This document shows positions 17,713 to 27,577 of a DNA stretch of 64,000 nucleotides, in pieces (within the stretch, counting starts at the first letter, position 1; every line of letters starts with the position of its first letter). The notes below the pieces were generated by a model that was not told the DNA's origin, searched no databases, and worked only from the letters and a program-made list of their open reading frames with translations. This DNA is from Geothrix campi (lineage in GTDB: Bacteria > Acidobacteriota > Holophagae > Holophagales > Holophagaceae), in NCBI RefSeq assembly GCF_024609265.1, contig NZ_JANHMP010000001.1:496001-560000 (forward strand). The letters run 5' to 3'. Position numbers and translations under genes: made by a program.

Positions 17713-18870
17713 ATGAATATTCACGAATACCAAGCCAAAGAGCTGCTGAGGCAGTACAAGGTGGCCACGCCCGACGGGAAGGTCGCCCAGGACGCCGAAG
17801 AAGCCCGCATGATCACCAAGGAATTCGGCGGCGCCAGTGTCGTCAAGGCGCAGATCCACGCCGGTGGCCGTGGCAAGGGCGGTGGCGTGAAGTTCGCGAC
17901 GGATCCCGACAAGGCCGCGGAGCTCTTCAAGGCCATGATTGGCATGCAGCTGGTCACCAAGCAGACCGGCGCCGAAGGGCGCAAGGTCCGCACGGTGTTC
18001 CTCTCCAAGCCGGTGGATATCGAGCGCGAGCTCTACCTGAGCTTCCTGGTGGACCGCGTCACCAGTCGGGTGACCATCCTGGCGTCCACCGAGGGTGGCG
18101 TGGAGATCGAGGAGGTTGCCGCCAAGACTCCCGAGAAGATCGTCCGGGTGGCTGTGGATCCTGCCTTGGGCCTCAATGGTTTCCAGGCGCGCCAGGTGGC
18201 CTTCGCCCTGGGTCTCGAAGGCAATGCCTTCAAGCAGGGCGTCGTCTTCCTCCAGAACCTCTACAAGCTCTTCGTGGAGAAGGACTGCTCCATGGTGGAG
18301 ATCAACCCGCTGGTGGTGACCAAGCAGGGTGATGTCACCGCCCTGGATGCCAAGATCGGCTTCGATGACAACGGGTTGGTCCGCCACCCGGATGTGCTGG
18401 CCTACCGCGACCTCAACGAGGAAGCCGAAGAGGAAGTGGAAGCCAGCAAGTACAACCTCAACTTCATCAAGCTGGATGGCAGTATCGGCTGCATGGTGAA
18501 CGGCGCAGGCCTGGCCATGGCCACCATGGACATCATCAAATACTGCGGCAGCTCCCCGGCCAACTTCCTGGACGTGGGCGGCAGCGCCACCGAGGATGCG
18601 GTGAAGAACGCCTTCCGCATCATCCTGCAGGACAAGTCCGTGAAGGCCGTGCTGGTGAACATCTTCGGCGGCATCATGCGCTGCGACATCGTGGCCTCGG
18701 GCATCGTGAACGCGGCGAAGGAGATCGGCATCAAGGTGCCCGTGGTCGTCCGCCTGGAAGGCACCAACGTCGAGGAAGGCAAGCAGATCCTCGCAGCGAG
18801 CGGCCTGAACCTCATCGTCGGAGCTGACCTGAAGGATGCAGCCGAGAAGGTCGTGGCTTCGATCAAGTAG
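17713..18870 (+). CDS. sucC: Succinyl-CoA synthetase, beta subunit (ADP-forming type)
   Basis: 385 residues, normal SucC length. ATP-grasp nucleotide-binding domain with [12 protein letters not shown] near residue 50, metal-binding EINPLVV, and the C-terminal ligase domain with [12 protein letters not shown]. With SucD it interconverts succinyl-CoA and succinate in the TCA cycle with substrate-level phosphorylation. ATG 17713 preceded by GGGAG and opening [12 protein letters not shown], the universal SucC start. sucD follows after 42 bases. Confidence 0.97.
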   Translation: MNIHEYQAKELLRQYKVATPDGKVAQDAEEARMITKEFGGASVVKAQIHAGGRGKGGGVKFATDPDKAAELFKAMIGMQLVTKQTGAEGRKVRTVFLSKPVDIERELYLSFLVDRVTSRVTILASTEGGVEIEEVAAKTPEKIVRVAVDPALGLNGFQARQVAFALGLEGNAFKQGVVFLQNLYKLFVEKDCSMVEINPLVVTKQGDVTALDAKIGFDDNGLVRHPDVLAYRDLNEEAEEEVEASKYNLNFIKLDGSIGCMVNGAGLAMATMDIIKYCGSSPANFLDVGGSATEDAVKNAFRIILQDKSVKAVLVNIFGGIMRCDIVASGIVNAAKEIGIKVPVVVRLEGTNVEEGKQILAASGLNLIVGADLKDAAEKVVASIK

Positions 18871-18912
18871 TCCATCCACGGAACCCGGAACCACATTTTC
18901 GAGAGGTATGAC

Positions 18913-19785
<873 letters not shown>

Positions 19786-19808
19786 CGGTTCGTTCCGGAC
19801 TGGATCAG

Positions 19809-19837
19809 GGCGGCCCCTCCGGGGGCCGCCTTGTTTT
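19809..19837 (+). terminator. Intrinsic terminator after sucCD
   Basis: Stem ggcggcccc / ggggccgcc followed by ttgtttt. Located 24 bases after the sucD stop. Confidence 0.85.
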
Positions 19838-19867
19838 GCACCTTCACGGGGCGGGGCCGGGGGCTTC

Positions 19868-20524
19868 ATGATGAGTGTCATGATGCCCAATTCAGGTTCC
19901 CGATCCGACTCCCGCCGGGGCGCATTCCTGCGCCATCTTCGGCGCCTCCATGCCTGGGTGGGGCTGAGCGGAGCCGCCTTCGGTCTGCTGTTCGGATTGA
20001 CTGGGTTTCTCCAGAACCACCGCGCCGTCATGAAGATCGACGCGGGGCAGGTGGAGGCCCACAAGGTGCAGCTGGAGCTGGATCAGCCGCCAGCGACCAT
20101 CGAAGAACTGGCGGGCACCCTGGCCACCCGCTTCGGGGTTCCCATGAGCCGCATCCGATCGCGGGTGCTGCCCCCCAAACCGGCCCGGTTCGGCGGCCAG
20201 GAGGTGAAGGCCCCGATGCAGTGGCTGGTCCAGGTCACGGGCCATGCCCACTTCGCCCGGGCCACTTACCTGCCGGGCAACCGGACGGTGGAAGTGGAAC
20301 GGAGCGATGCGAATGTCGTCGAGACCCTCCAGCGGCTGCACAAGGCCGAGGCCGGGCAGGCCGGCTGGATCCTGCTCACGGACTGTTTTGCCGGAGCCCT
20401 GGTCTTCCTCGCCCTGAGCGGCACCTTGCTCTGGACCCGGCTGGCGGGGCCGCGCCTCCTCTCGGCGACCCTGGCCCTGGGTGGCTTCGCCGTGGCCGTT
20501 CTCATCGCCGCCAGAGCCTGGTAG
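19868..20524 (+). CDS. PepSY-associated membrane-helix protein
   Basis: 218 residues. Two transmembrane segments (about residues 33-52 and 165-218, the latter forming a pair) flank an extracytoplasmic region. This is the layout of PepSY_TM proteins, with LHAWVGLSGAAFGLLFGLTGF as the first helix and LHKAEAGQAGW before the second. Members often sit in iron-uptake or electron-transfer contexts; nothing here specifies that. Several in-frame ATGs (19868, 19871, 19880, 19883) make the exact start uncertain. Confidence 0.78.
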   Translation: MMSVMMPNSGSRSDSRRGAFLRHLRRLHAWVGLSGAAFGLLFGLTGFLQNHRAVMKIDAGQVEAHKVQLELDQPPATIEELAGTLATRFGVPMSRIRSRVLPPKPARFGGQEVKAPMQWLVQVTGHAHFARATYLPGNRTVEVERSDANVVETLQRLHKAEAGQAGWILLTDCFAGALVFLALSGTLLWTRLAGPRLLSATLALGGFAVAVLIAARAW

Positions 20525-20551
20525 CGCCGGTATGCTGAGGTCGGAGGGCTC

Positions 20552-20980
20552 ATGCTGATATCCCGAGTGATGGTCCTGGATCAGGACATCGGCCTGAACG
20601 CCACGCTGTTCGGCGGTGACATGATGGCCCGCATGGACATGGTGGCTGGGATCACGGCCTCGCTCATGTCCCGGAACCGCCGGTTCCTCACCCTCAAGGT
20701 CTCGGAGCTGGTCTTCCACAGCCCCGTGCGGGCCGGGGAGATCATCGAGTTCTTCGCGGCCATCACCCGCCAGGGGCGCACCAGCATGACCCTCCAGATC
20801 GAGGTGCAGGTCTACGAACCGATCTCCGACGCACGGCGCGCGGTCACCAGCGGCGAGTTCGTCATGGTGGCCGTGGACGAAGCGCAGCACCCCGAGCCGA
20901 TCCTCTGGAAGCCTGAGGCGGTCCAGGCGGCCATGGAAGCCCACCGCGCCCGGGGGGGATCCGGGGCAAATCCCGCCTGA
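20552..20980 (+). CDS. Acyl-CoA thioesterase, hotdog fold (YciA/BACH-like)
   Basis: 142 residues. The opening resembles YciA-type thioesterases, including NATLFGGDMMARMDMVAG (catalytic-region Asn/Asp-bearing helix) and the strand SELVFHSPVRAGEIIEF. Hydrolyses acyl-CoA to free acid and CoA; chain preference unknown. ATG with CGGAGGG upstream. Second in a same-strand series of PepSY-TM, thioesterase, radical SAM and CapA. Confidence 0.88.
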   Translation: MLISRVMVLDQDIGLNATLFGGDMMARMDMVAGITASLMSRNRRFLTLKVSELVFHSPVRAGEIIEFFAAITRQGRTSMTLQIEVQVYEPISDARRAVTSGEFVMVAVDEAQHPEPILWKPEAVQAAMEAHRARGGSGANPA

Positions 20981-20998
20981 CCCGCGTATCCTGGTGGC

Positions 20999-21877
20999 AT
21001 GACGGACCTCATCAGGGCTCATCTGGATCACCGCCGCGTCTGGCGGGATTTTGACTATTGCTACCCAGTCATCTCGCGCCGCAGCCGTGGTGTGAGTCTG
21101 GGCGTGAATCTGAACCCGGACAAAGTCTGCAATTTCGATTGCGTCTATTGCGAGGTGGATCGCCTCACGCCTCCAAAGCGGAAGGATCTGGACCTGGATC
21201 TGCTGGACAAGGAACTGGGCCTGCTGCTGGACCTGGCCACCAGCGGCGAGATCTATGAGATTCCGCCCTTCGACTCGGCCCGGCCCGAGCAGCGCCGCTT
21301 GAACGACATCGCCTTCAGCGGCGACGGCGAACCCACGACGGCCCGCGAATTCGCCGAGGTAGTCGCGCGCGTGGCCCGCCTCAAGGCTCAGCGCGGCTTG
21401 GACCTGGTGAAGCTCGTGCTCATCACGGACTCCAGCCGCCTCCAGGCGCCGGAGGTGGTGAAGGGCCTCGAAACGCTCATGGTGAACCAGGGTGAAATCT
21501 GGGCCAAGCTCGACGCCGGCACCGAGGCCTTCTACCGCGAAATCTGCCGCAGCCAGGTGCCCTTCCAGCGGATCCTCGACAACCTCCTCGCCACCGCCCG
21601 GCGCTGGCCCATCCTCATCCAGACCCTCTTCCTCAGCTGGAAGGGGCAGGGGCCCTCGGCCGAGGAAGTGGAAGCCTACTGCGGACGCCTGGAAGCCATC
21701 CTGGCCCAGGGCGGCCACTTGCAGGCGCTTCAACTCTATACAGTTGCCCGTCCCACGCCGGAACCCGAAGCGCGGCCCCTTTCCCGCCGGGAGATGGATA
21801 TCCTCGCGGCGCAGGTGGGCGCCCGCCTTCCAGGCCTGCCGGTGGAGGTCTACTACGGGCCGGAGGTCTGGGGCTGA
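20999..21877 (+). CDS. Radical SAM protein (COG0731-like)
   Basis: 292 residues. The 4Fe-4S/SAM motif is CNFDCVYC near residue 42, followed by FSGDGEPTT, a glycine-rich SAM-binding segment. Resembles the COG0731 group of bacterial proteins distantly related to tRNA wybutosine enzyme TYW1; the bacterial substrate is unknown to me. The stop overlaps the ATG of the CapA-like gene (TGATG), so the two are translationally coupled. Confidence 0.85.
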   Translation: MTDLIRAHLDHRRVWRDFDYCYPVISRRSRGVSLGVNLNPDKVCNFDCVYCEVDRLTPPKRKDLDLDLLDKELGLLLDLATSGEIYEIPPFDSARPEQRRLNDIAFSGDGEPTTAREFAEVVARVARLKAQRGLDLVKLVLITDSSRLQAPEVVKGLETLMVNQGEIWAKLDAGTEAFYREICRSQVPFQRILDNLLATARRWPILIQTLFLSWKGQGPSAEEVEAYCGRLEAILAQGGHLQALQLYTVARPTPEPEARPLSRREMDILAAQVGARLPGLPVEVYYGPEVWG

Positions 21878-23106
21878 TGCGCCGTCGGACCGGATTCACC
21901 GCCACAGCCCTGGCGGCGGGTTTGGGCGCCACGCTGGGTGCTGCGTGGGGCTGTCGGCCTCGCCGTGTCCCGGCGCCGCCTCCACCTCCGCGTCTCCGCC
22001 TGGTGGCGGTCGGGGACATCCTCATGCACCAGGACGTGAAGGCAGCCGCGGAGCATGCCGCGCAGGGCTTTCCATCCCTTTGGGCTGACCTCGTCCCGCT
22101 CTTCCAGGGGGCGGACCTGGCCTTCGGCAACCTGGAGACACCTGTGGCGCCGACGACCGGACGACCCGGAATCCCCTTCCAGTTCAACGCGCCGGTCACC
22201 CTTCCGGCCGCCCTGCGTGCCAGCGGCTTCACCGTGTTGGCCACGGCCAACAACCACGCCTTCGATCAGGGGCCGAAGGGCGTGCGGGAGACCCTCGACC
22301 GCCTGCGGGCGGAACACCTGGTGGCCGTGGGCAGCGGCGAGGACCGTCCCCGGGCGGAAGCCCTCCAGGTCGTGGAGCGGCAGGGCCTCAAGGTCGCTTT
22401 CCTGGGCTTCACGGATCTCTTCAATGTGGATCTCAACCGCAAGGCCACCGAGCCCTGGGTACGGCCACTGGATCTGGAACCCGCGTTGGCCGCCGTGCGG
22501 GAGGCGCGCTCCCGCGCCGACCTGGTGGTGGTCAGTGTCCACTGGGGCAATGAGTACCAGCGCCAGCCCACGAAACGCCAGCGGGACATCGCCCGGAAGA
22601 TGGTGGAAGCGGGCTGCGACCTGCTGCTGGGGCACCATCCCCATGTCCTGCAACCCGCTGAGATCGTGGAGGCGGGAGGACGGAAGGCCCTGGTGGCCTA
22701 TTCCCTCGGCAACTTCATCAGCAACCAGGACCGCATGTACCGGGCGGACCTCTTTCCGGTGGCGGGGGGCGACAGCCGCGATGGAGCAGCCCTCCAGGCC
22801 GTCTTCGAACAGCGACAGGGCACAGACGGACGGCCGCACCTGGCGCTGACGGAGACCTCCTTCGAGCCGCTGTGGACCGAGAACAACTGGGGATCCCCCG
22901 CCGCGCAACGGGAGATCCGCGTCATCCGCGTGGCCGCCGCCGAAGCCAGGGTGCGGGCGGAGGTGGAGGCCCTGTCGGCCTCCCAGGAAGGGCAGAGGGC
23001 CCCAGGCCATCGGACCGCGCTCCTCGCGAAGCAGGAGTACCTCCGCACGCTCATCCTCCGGCGGCGGCGCATCGCAGAGACCCTGGGCGAGCCGTTTGTC
23101 CGCTAG
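21877..23106 (+). CDS. CapA-family (PGA_cap) exported metallophosphatase-like protein
   Basis: 409 residues. Tat-like or ordinary signal peptide at the N-terminus (two arginines then a hydrophobic Ala/Gly run), ending before a Pro-rich stretch. The PGA_cap domain follows, with AVGDILMHQD, FGNLETPV, TANNHAFDQG, GHHPHVLQP and YSLGNFISNQ, all expected metal/active-site motifs. The family includes poly-gamma-glutamate capsule protein CapA, but many members act elsewhere in the envelope. No capBC genes nearby. The stop lies three bases from the convergent HD gene stop. Confidence 0.9.
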   Translation: MRRRTGFTATALAAGLGATLGAAWGCRPRRVPAPPPPPRLRLVAVGDILMHQDVKAAAEHAAQGFPSLWADLVPLFQGADLAFGNLETPVAPTTGRPGIPFQFNAPVTLPAALRASGFTVLATANNHAFDQGPKGVRETLDRLRAEHLVAVGSGEDRPRAEALQVVERQGLKVAFLGFTDLFNVDLNRKATEPWVRPLDLEPALAAVREARSRADLVVVSVHWGNEYQRQPTKRQRDIARKMVEAGCDLLLGHHPHVLQPAEIVEAGGRKALVAYSLGNFISNQDRMYRADLFPVAGGDSRDGAALQAVFEQRQGTDGRPHLALTETSFEPLWTENNWGSPAAQREIRVIRVAAAEARVRAEVEALSASQEGQRAPGHRTALLAKQEYLRTLILRRRRIAETLGEPFVR

Positions 23107-23109
23107 GAG

Positions 23110-23667
23110 CTAGGCCAGGCCCAGGTCCGCGCGGTTCTCATGCAGCACGGCGATGATGCGGGCGAGGTGCTCGTCCTCGGTGCCGCCCGCGGCCTCGAGG
23201 AGCATGCGGAAACCCTCGGCCACCTCGAAGCGGTCCACGCCGGCGGCGAAGGCCTTGTCCTTGAGCTTCTTCTTCACGCTCTTCGGTTCCAGGCCCTCGG
23301 TTCGGGTGGGGCGCACCAGGGCGCACGCCATGATGAACCCCGTGATCTCATCCGAAGCCAGCAGGGCCTTGTCCAGCAGGTGGTCGTAGGGCACGTTCCA
23401 GCGGGTGTAGTGGGCGCTGATGGCATGGGCGAGGTCCGCCTCGCCACGCTCACGGAGCCAGGCCACGATGCGCTTCGGGTGTTCCTCGGGCCAGGAGTCG
23501 TAGTCCGCGTCGTGCAGCAACCCAGCCAGGCCGAACAGCTCCACATCCTCCTGCAGTTTGGCTGCGAGGTCGCGCATGACCAGTTCCACGGCCCGGGCAT
23601 GCGTCCGCAGCTTCTCGGAGGGCGTCCACTGGCAGAGCAGGGTCCAGGCTTCAGCACGGGCGAGCAT
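23110..23667 (-). CDS. HD-domain phosphohydrolase
   Basis: 185 residues. HD motif LLHDADYDSWPEEHPKRIV with a downstream AHAISAHYTRW segment, typical of small predicted HD hydrolases. Metal-dependent phosphohydrolase of unknown substrate. ATG with GAGGA six bases upstream, partly within the truA stop region; the gap to truA is nine bases, so it belongs to the response regulator-truA-HD operon. Confidence 0.87.
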   Translation of the reverse strand: MLARAEAWTLLCQWTPSEKLRTHARAVELVMRDLAAKLQEDVELFGLAGLLHDADYDSWPEEHPKRIVAWLRERGEADLAHAISAHYTRWNVPYDHLLDKALLASDEITGFIMACALVRPTRTEGLEPKSVKKKLKDKAFAAGVDRFEVAEGFRMLLEAAGGTEDEHLARIIAVLHENRADLGLA

Positions 23668-23676
23668 CGCATGTCC

Positions 23677-24513
23677 TCAGGGGATGATGATGGTGGAACG
23701 CGGCGGCCCGGGCTCAGGGTCGCCGGGATAGCGCACGGCCTCCAGGAACAAGCCGGAAGCGGGGGCGGCCTTGGCGGCCCAGTACAGGTTCGCGGCCTCG
23801 GTGGGGGCGTGCAGGTCCTCCACGATGCGGCGAGGTTCTTCCTCACCCAGAGCGCAGGCCACGGAAGCTCCGACCATGCGCCGGACCAGGCGGCGGAAGA
23901 AATGGGAGGCGCGGACCCGCAGCAGCACCAGCGAGCCGGCCTCGACGACCTCGCACTGGATGATCCGGCTCAGTCCATCCTCCTCGGCGTCCAGGTCTGC
24001 GAAGGAGCCCAGGTCCTGGTTGCCCTCGAAGGCGGTCCAGGCTTTCTGCAACCGGTTGAGATCCAGGCTGCGCTTCACCCACCAGATCCAGGGTTTGCCG
24101 AAGGCGCTGCGCCGGCGGCTGATCTGGTACAGGTAGGTGCGGTCCACGGCATCATGGCGGGCATGGAAGCGTGGCGCGCAGGCCCGCACATCGCGGATGG
24201 CGATGTCCTGGGGGAGGGTGGCGTCGAGGATGCGACGCAGCTCGCCGGGCCGCGGCGCGCCCTTGGCCTCGAGGTGCAGGTGGGCGACCTGGCCCAGGGC
24301 GTGCACCCCGGCATCCGTGCGGCCGGCGCCGCCCAGGTAGACAAGGTGCAGGCCGGCCTCGTGGATGGCGTGCTCCAGGCTGCCCGCCACCGTGCGGACG
24401 CCTTCGCGGGACTGCTTCGGGCCTTGTTTCTGCCAACCCTGGAAGCGGCTGCCGTCGTACTCCACCAGCAGGCGGAACGCGGCGTAGGGCACGGGTTTCG
24501 CGGCCACCTTCAA
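23677..24513 (-). CDS. truA: tRNA pseudouridine(38-40) synthase
   Basis: 278 residues. Catalytic Asp67 lies in GGAGRTDAGVHALGQVAH, with the opening LLVEYDGSRFQGWQKQ and HFFRRLVRRMVG. Isomerises uridines 38-40 of the anticodon stem-loop. Overlaps the response-regulator gene by four bases. C-terminal tail ends in a Pro-rich segment, otherwise regular. Confidence 0.95.
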   Translation of the reverse strand: MKVAAKPVPYAAFRLLVEYDGSRFQGWQKQGPKQSREGVRTVAGSLEHAIHEAGLHLVYLGGAGRTDAGVHALGQVAHLHLEAKGAPRPGELRRILDATLPQDIAIRDVRACAPRFHARHDAVDRTYLYQISRRRSAFGKPWIWWVKRSLDLNRLQKAWTAFEGNQDLGSFADLDAEEDGLSRIIQCEVVEAGSLVLLRVRASHFFRRLVRRMVGASVACALGEEEPRRIVEDLHAPTEAANLYWAAKAAPASGLFLEAVRYPGDPEPGPPRSTIIIP

Positions 24514-24908
24514 CCCCCAGTAACGGATTTCACCGCATCGATGAGCGCCGCGGGGTCGTGGATCGGCTTGGAGATGTAGCCCTCCGCGCCGGTCAGTTCC
24601 AGGTACTTCTCCCGGTCCCCGAACATGGCGTGCGCGGTGGCCAGCAGCACCGGGATGCGGCGGGTGGCCTCGTCCTGCTTGAGCAGCTTGGTGATGAAGA
24701 TGCCGTCCACCTTCTGGCCCTGGTAGCTCGACCGGGACAGGCTCACGTCCATGATGATGGCCTTCAGGCCGGCTTCGCGCGCCAGACGGAGGATCTCATC
24801 GACTTCCTCCGAAACCAGCACCTCGTAGCCGCCCTTTTTTACCAGCACGGTCTGGATGAACTTCACATTGATGGGGTCGTCCTCCACCAGGAGAATTCGG
24901 TCTGTCAT
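24510..24908 (-). CDS. Single-domain response regulator
   Basis: 132 residues, a receiver domain only. Acidic pocket VEDDPINVKF, phosphoacceptor Asp in IIMDVSLS, switch Thr in LLATAHA, and Lys in ISKPIHD. All key residues are present, so phosphorylation is expected. It is slightly longer than CheY because of an insertion after the phosphoacceptor loop (SRSSYQGQKVDG). No cognate kinase adjacent. The stop overlaps the truA start by four bases, an unusual pairing with a tRNA-modification gene. Confidence 0.9.
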   Translation of the reverse strand: MTDRILLVEDDPINVKFIQTVLVKKGGYEVLVSEEVDEILRLAREAGLKAIIMDVSLSRSSYQGQKVDGIFITKLLKQDEATRRIPVLLATAHAMFGDREKYLELTGAEGYISKPIHDPAALIDAVKSVTGG

Positions 24909-24939
24909 AGCCGCCTCTTTGGTACCAGCCTATCGGCAA

Positions 24940-25791
24940 TCAACAGTAAGTGCCGCCCTTTTGCTGCCTTTCGAGGTCTGCCAGGAGGTCGTCTGGCACC
25001 TTGAGGCCGCCCCGCCCGGTACCCAGGCACAGGCCGGGCTTGTTGGCGCCGTGATAATCGCTGCCGCCGGTGACGACCATGCCGAGGCGCGCGCCCAGGG
25101 CCACGAAGTATTTCTGTTCCGCGGCCCGGTACTCGCCGTAGTAACCCTCCAGGCCCTCCATCCCCTCGCGCTGGAGGTCCTTCATGGCCTCATCCCAGCG
25201 GAAGGAGCCCCCTGCAAAGCGGCCCGGGTGGGCCACGACCGGCACGCCCCCGGCCTCGCGGATCCAACGGGTGGCTTCGGCAGGGCTCAGCTCTTCCCGC
25301 GGCACGAAGCCTGGGCAGTCATCTCCAATGAGCCGTTCGAAGGCCTCCGGCGCCCGCCGCACGAACCCGCGGGCCGCGAGGGCCTTGGCGAAGTGGACGC
25401 GGGAGATCAGCGGGGTTTCCGCCTGGGCCCGCACATCCTCGTAGGTGACCGGGCAGCCCAGTTCCGCCAGGCGTTTGATCATGCGGAGGTTCCGATCCTC
25501 CCGGCGCGGGCGCAATTCGTCCAGACGGGTTTGGAAGCGGACGTCGGCAGGATCCACCAGGAGGCCGAGCACGTGCAGGGATCGGCCCAGGAAGCGGCAA
25601 CTCAGCTCCGTGCCCACCAGGAGGCGGACCTTCACTTGCGGCTGCATGGCTAGGAAGGCAGGGATGCCGCCCAGGGTGTCGTGGTCCGTGAGGCAGAGGG
25701 CTGCCAGCCCCGCTTCTTCTCCGAGCAGGGCCAGGCGTTCCGGCGTATCGGTGCCGTCCGAGTGCAGGGTATGGCAGTGCAGGTCTATCAC
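24940..25791 (-). CDS. PHP-domain phosphoesterase (RNase AM/TrpH-like)
   Basis: 283 residues. PHP metal-binding motifs are all visible: DLHCHTLHSDGTDTPE, LTDHDTLGG, GTELSC, PVVAHPGRF and GSDYHG. Matches the YciV/TrpH group that hydrolyses 3',5'-nucleoside bisphosphates or short 5'-phosphorylated RNA; that activity is inferred from the family. ATG start; 31 bases upstream of the response-regulator gene on the same strand. Confidence 0.88.
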   Translation of the reverse strand: MIDLHCHTLHSDGTDTPERLALLGEEAGLAALCLTDHDTLGGIPAFLAMQPQVKVRLLVGTELSCRFLGRSLHVLGLLVDPADVRFQTRLDELRPRREDRNLRMIKRLAELGCPVTYEDVRAQAETPLISRVHFAKALAARGFVRRAPEAFERLIGDDCPGFVPREELSPAEATRWIREAGGVPVVAHPGRFAGGSFRWDEAMKDLQREGMEGLEGYYGEYRAAEQKYFVALGARLGMVVTGGSDYHGANKPGLCLGTGRGGLKVPDDLLADLERQQKGGTYC

Positions 25792-25926
25792 AATCCGACC
25801 GTAGCAGAGCGAAGGGAGGATTGGCCTGCAGGAGAGCGACCAGCAGGTCGGAATCCCTGGCGACCGACACCCGGGTTGCTGTAGAAGGACCAGGGCGGGC
25901 CAGAGGCCCTTGCCGGGAAGGTCGTG

Positions 25927-27450
25927 CTACTGGACGAAGTTCGAGGCGCTCTGGGCCTCGTCGACGGGTTCATCCATGGCCAGGCGGCGGAAGAGCTTCA
26001 CGTCGGCCAGGGAGAGGAGGCTCATGTAGGCGAACCCGCTGAAGAAGAGCCAGAGGAAGGGCACGGAGGCCCACTTGCGGATGTAGATGGCCACGAACAG
26101 GGCGGCGAAGTAGTAGATCGCGAAACCCAGCTCCAGGAACGTCAGCAGGCTCTTGGGCACCTTGTAGGCCCGCTTGGTGGCGGACTGGCCGTTGGCATCC
26201 ACGCCGTACTTGGGAGTGCGCTTAAACTCCTTGTCGTCGGTGAAGAAGCCCTCCAGCACGGCCTTGGCCTGGTTCAGGGCGAGGCCGATGCCCAGGCCCA
26301 TGAGGCCGGGAATGTACTTCAGACGCTTCTGCCAGCCGGTGTTGTCGGTCAGCTCTTTCTGGGAGAGGCCGAAGTAGAGGCCCACGCTCACCGCGTTCAG
26401 CAGGAAGAAGGGGCCGTCCGTGAGCAGGAGGACGTGCATGGGGGTGCCGGCCCGGAAGATCATGCTCGGCACCATGATGATGCTGAGGATCACCATGAGG
26501 ACATAGTTGCAGTTGGCCGTGAGGTGGAACCAGCACTCCAGCTTGGTGTGCAGGCTCTCGTCGGACTTCCAGATGATCTTCATGAGCTTGCGGATGACCT
26601 GGGCATTGCCCTTGGCCCAGCGGTGCTGCTGGCTCTTGAAGGCGTTGACCTCCACGGGCAGCTCGGCGGGAACGACCAGATCCTTGAGGTAGACACCCGT
26701 CCAGCCCTTGAGCTGGGCGCGGTAGGACAGGTCCGCGTCCTCGGTGATGGTGTCGTGCTCCCAGCCGCCCGCATCGGCGATGGCGGCCACGCGCCACATG
26801 CCGGCAGTGCCGCTGAAGTTGAAGAAGGCGTGGGACCGGTGGCGGGCCGTGTGTTCGAAGACGAAGTGGCCGTCGAGCAGGATGGCCTGCACCTGGGTCA
26901 GCAGGGAGAATTCACGGTTCAGGTGGGCCCAGCAGCCCTGCACGAAAGCCACCTTCTTGTCGGCGAAGTGGGGCACAGCCTTGCGGAGGAAGTCTTCGGT
27001 GGGCAGGAAGTCCGCGTCGAACATGGCCACCAGCTCGCCCTTGGCGACCTTCAGGCCCTCGGCCAGCGCGCCGGCCTTGAAACCGGTGCGGTCCGTCCGG
27101 TGCAGGTAGTGGATGTCGAAGCCCAGGGCCTTGTACCGGTCCACGACGGCACTGGCCACCTTGACCGTCTCATCCGTGGAGTCGTCCAGCACCTGGATCT
27201 CGAGCTTCTCCTTGGGCCAGTCCATCTTCACGACGTGGTCCATGAGGCGCTCGATGACGTTCATCTCGTTGAACACCGCCAGCTGCACCGTGACCACCGG
27301 CAGGTAGGTCGCGTCGCCCATGGGCTGCGGCACATCCTTCTTGTGACGGTAGTAGAGCAGCAGCATCCAGAGGCGATGGGCCCCGTAGATGCTCAGGATG
27401 GTGAGCAGCGTGAAGTAGGTGCCGAGCACGATGGTCTTGACGACTTCCAT
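25927..27450 (-). CDS. Membrane glycosyltransferase family 2 (cellulose-synthase-like)
   Basis: 507 residues. One N-terminal membrane segment, then a GT-2 catalytic domain with LDDSTDET, FDADFLP, TEDADLSYR and QQHRWAKGN (the D, DxD, TED and QxxRW motifs of processive enzymes). Four or so transmembrane helices follow. Resembles the CESA/CsbB-like group that makes beta-linked polysaccharides or glycolipids. Start ATG 27450; the GTG one codon earlier is better spaced from GGGAGG and is equally possible. Single gene, with no BcsB/BcsC-like partner; product unknown. Confidence 0.88.
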   Translation of the reverse strand: MEVVKTIVLGTYFTLLTILSIYGAHRLWMLLLYYRHKKDVPQPMGDATYLPVVTVQLAVFNEMNVIERLMDHVVKMDWPKEKLEIQVLDDSTDETVKVASAVVDRYKALGFDIHYLHRTDRTGFKAGALAEGLKVAKGELVAMFDADFLPTEDFLRKAVPHFADKKVAFVQGCWAHLNREFSLLTQVQAILLDGHFVFEHTARHRSHAFFNFSGTAGMWRVAAIADAGGWEHDTITEDADLSYRAQLKGWTGVYLKDLVVPAELPVEVNAFKSQQHRWAKGNAQVIRKLMKIIWKSDESLHTKLECWFHLTANCNYVLMVILSIIMVPSMIFRAGTPMHVLLLTDGPFFLLNAVSVGLYFGLSQKELTDNTGWQKRLKYIPGLMGLGIGLALNQAKAVLEGFFTDDKEFKRTPKYGVDANGQSATKRAYKVPKSLLTFLELGFAIYYFAALFVAIYIRKWASVPFLWLFFSGFAYMSLLSLADVKLFRRLAMDEPVDEAQSASNFVQ

Positions 27451-27577
27451 CACGGAATAAACCTCCCACAGCCCGGGTCAGCGGGCCTGCCGTAATTGTG
27501 CCACGGGTGCTCGTAAAAACCACGAAAAACATGACAATCTACCACTCCATCTCCGATGCGTCCGGTAGGATGCTGGC

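Noticed and set aside
25792-25926. Terminator after the GT2 gene
   Set aside because: Only a short GGGCC/GGCCC stem without a T tract; not enough to call.
25924-27495. 523-codon plus-strand frame opposite the GT2 gene
   Set aside because: Antisense shadow; the minus strand has all GT2 catalytic motifs.
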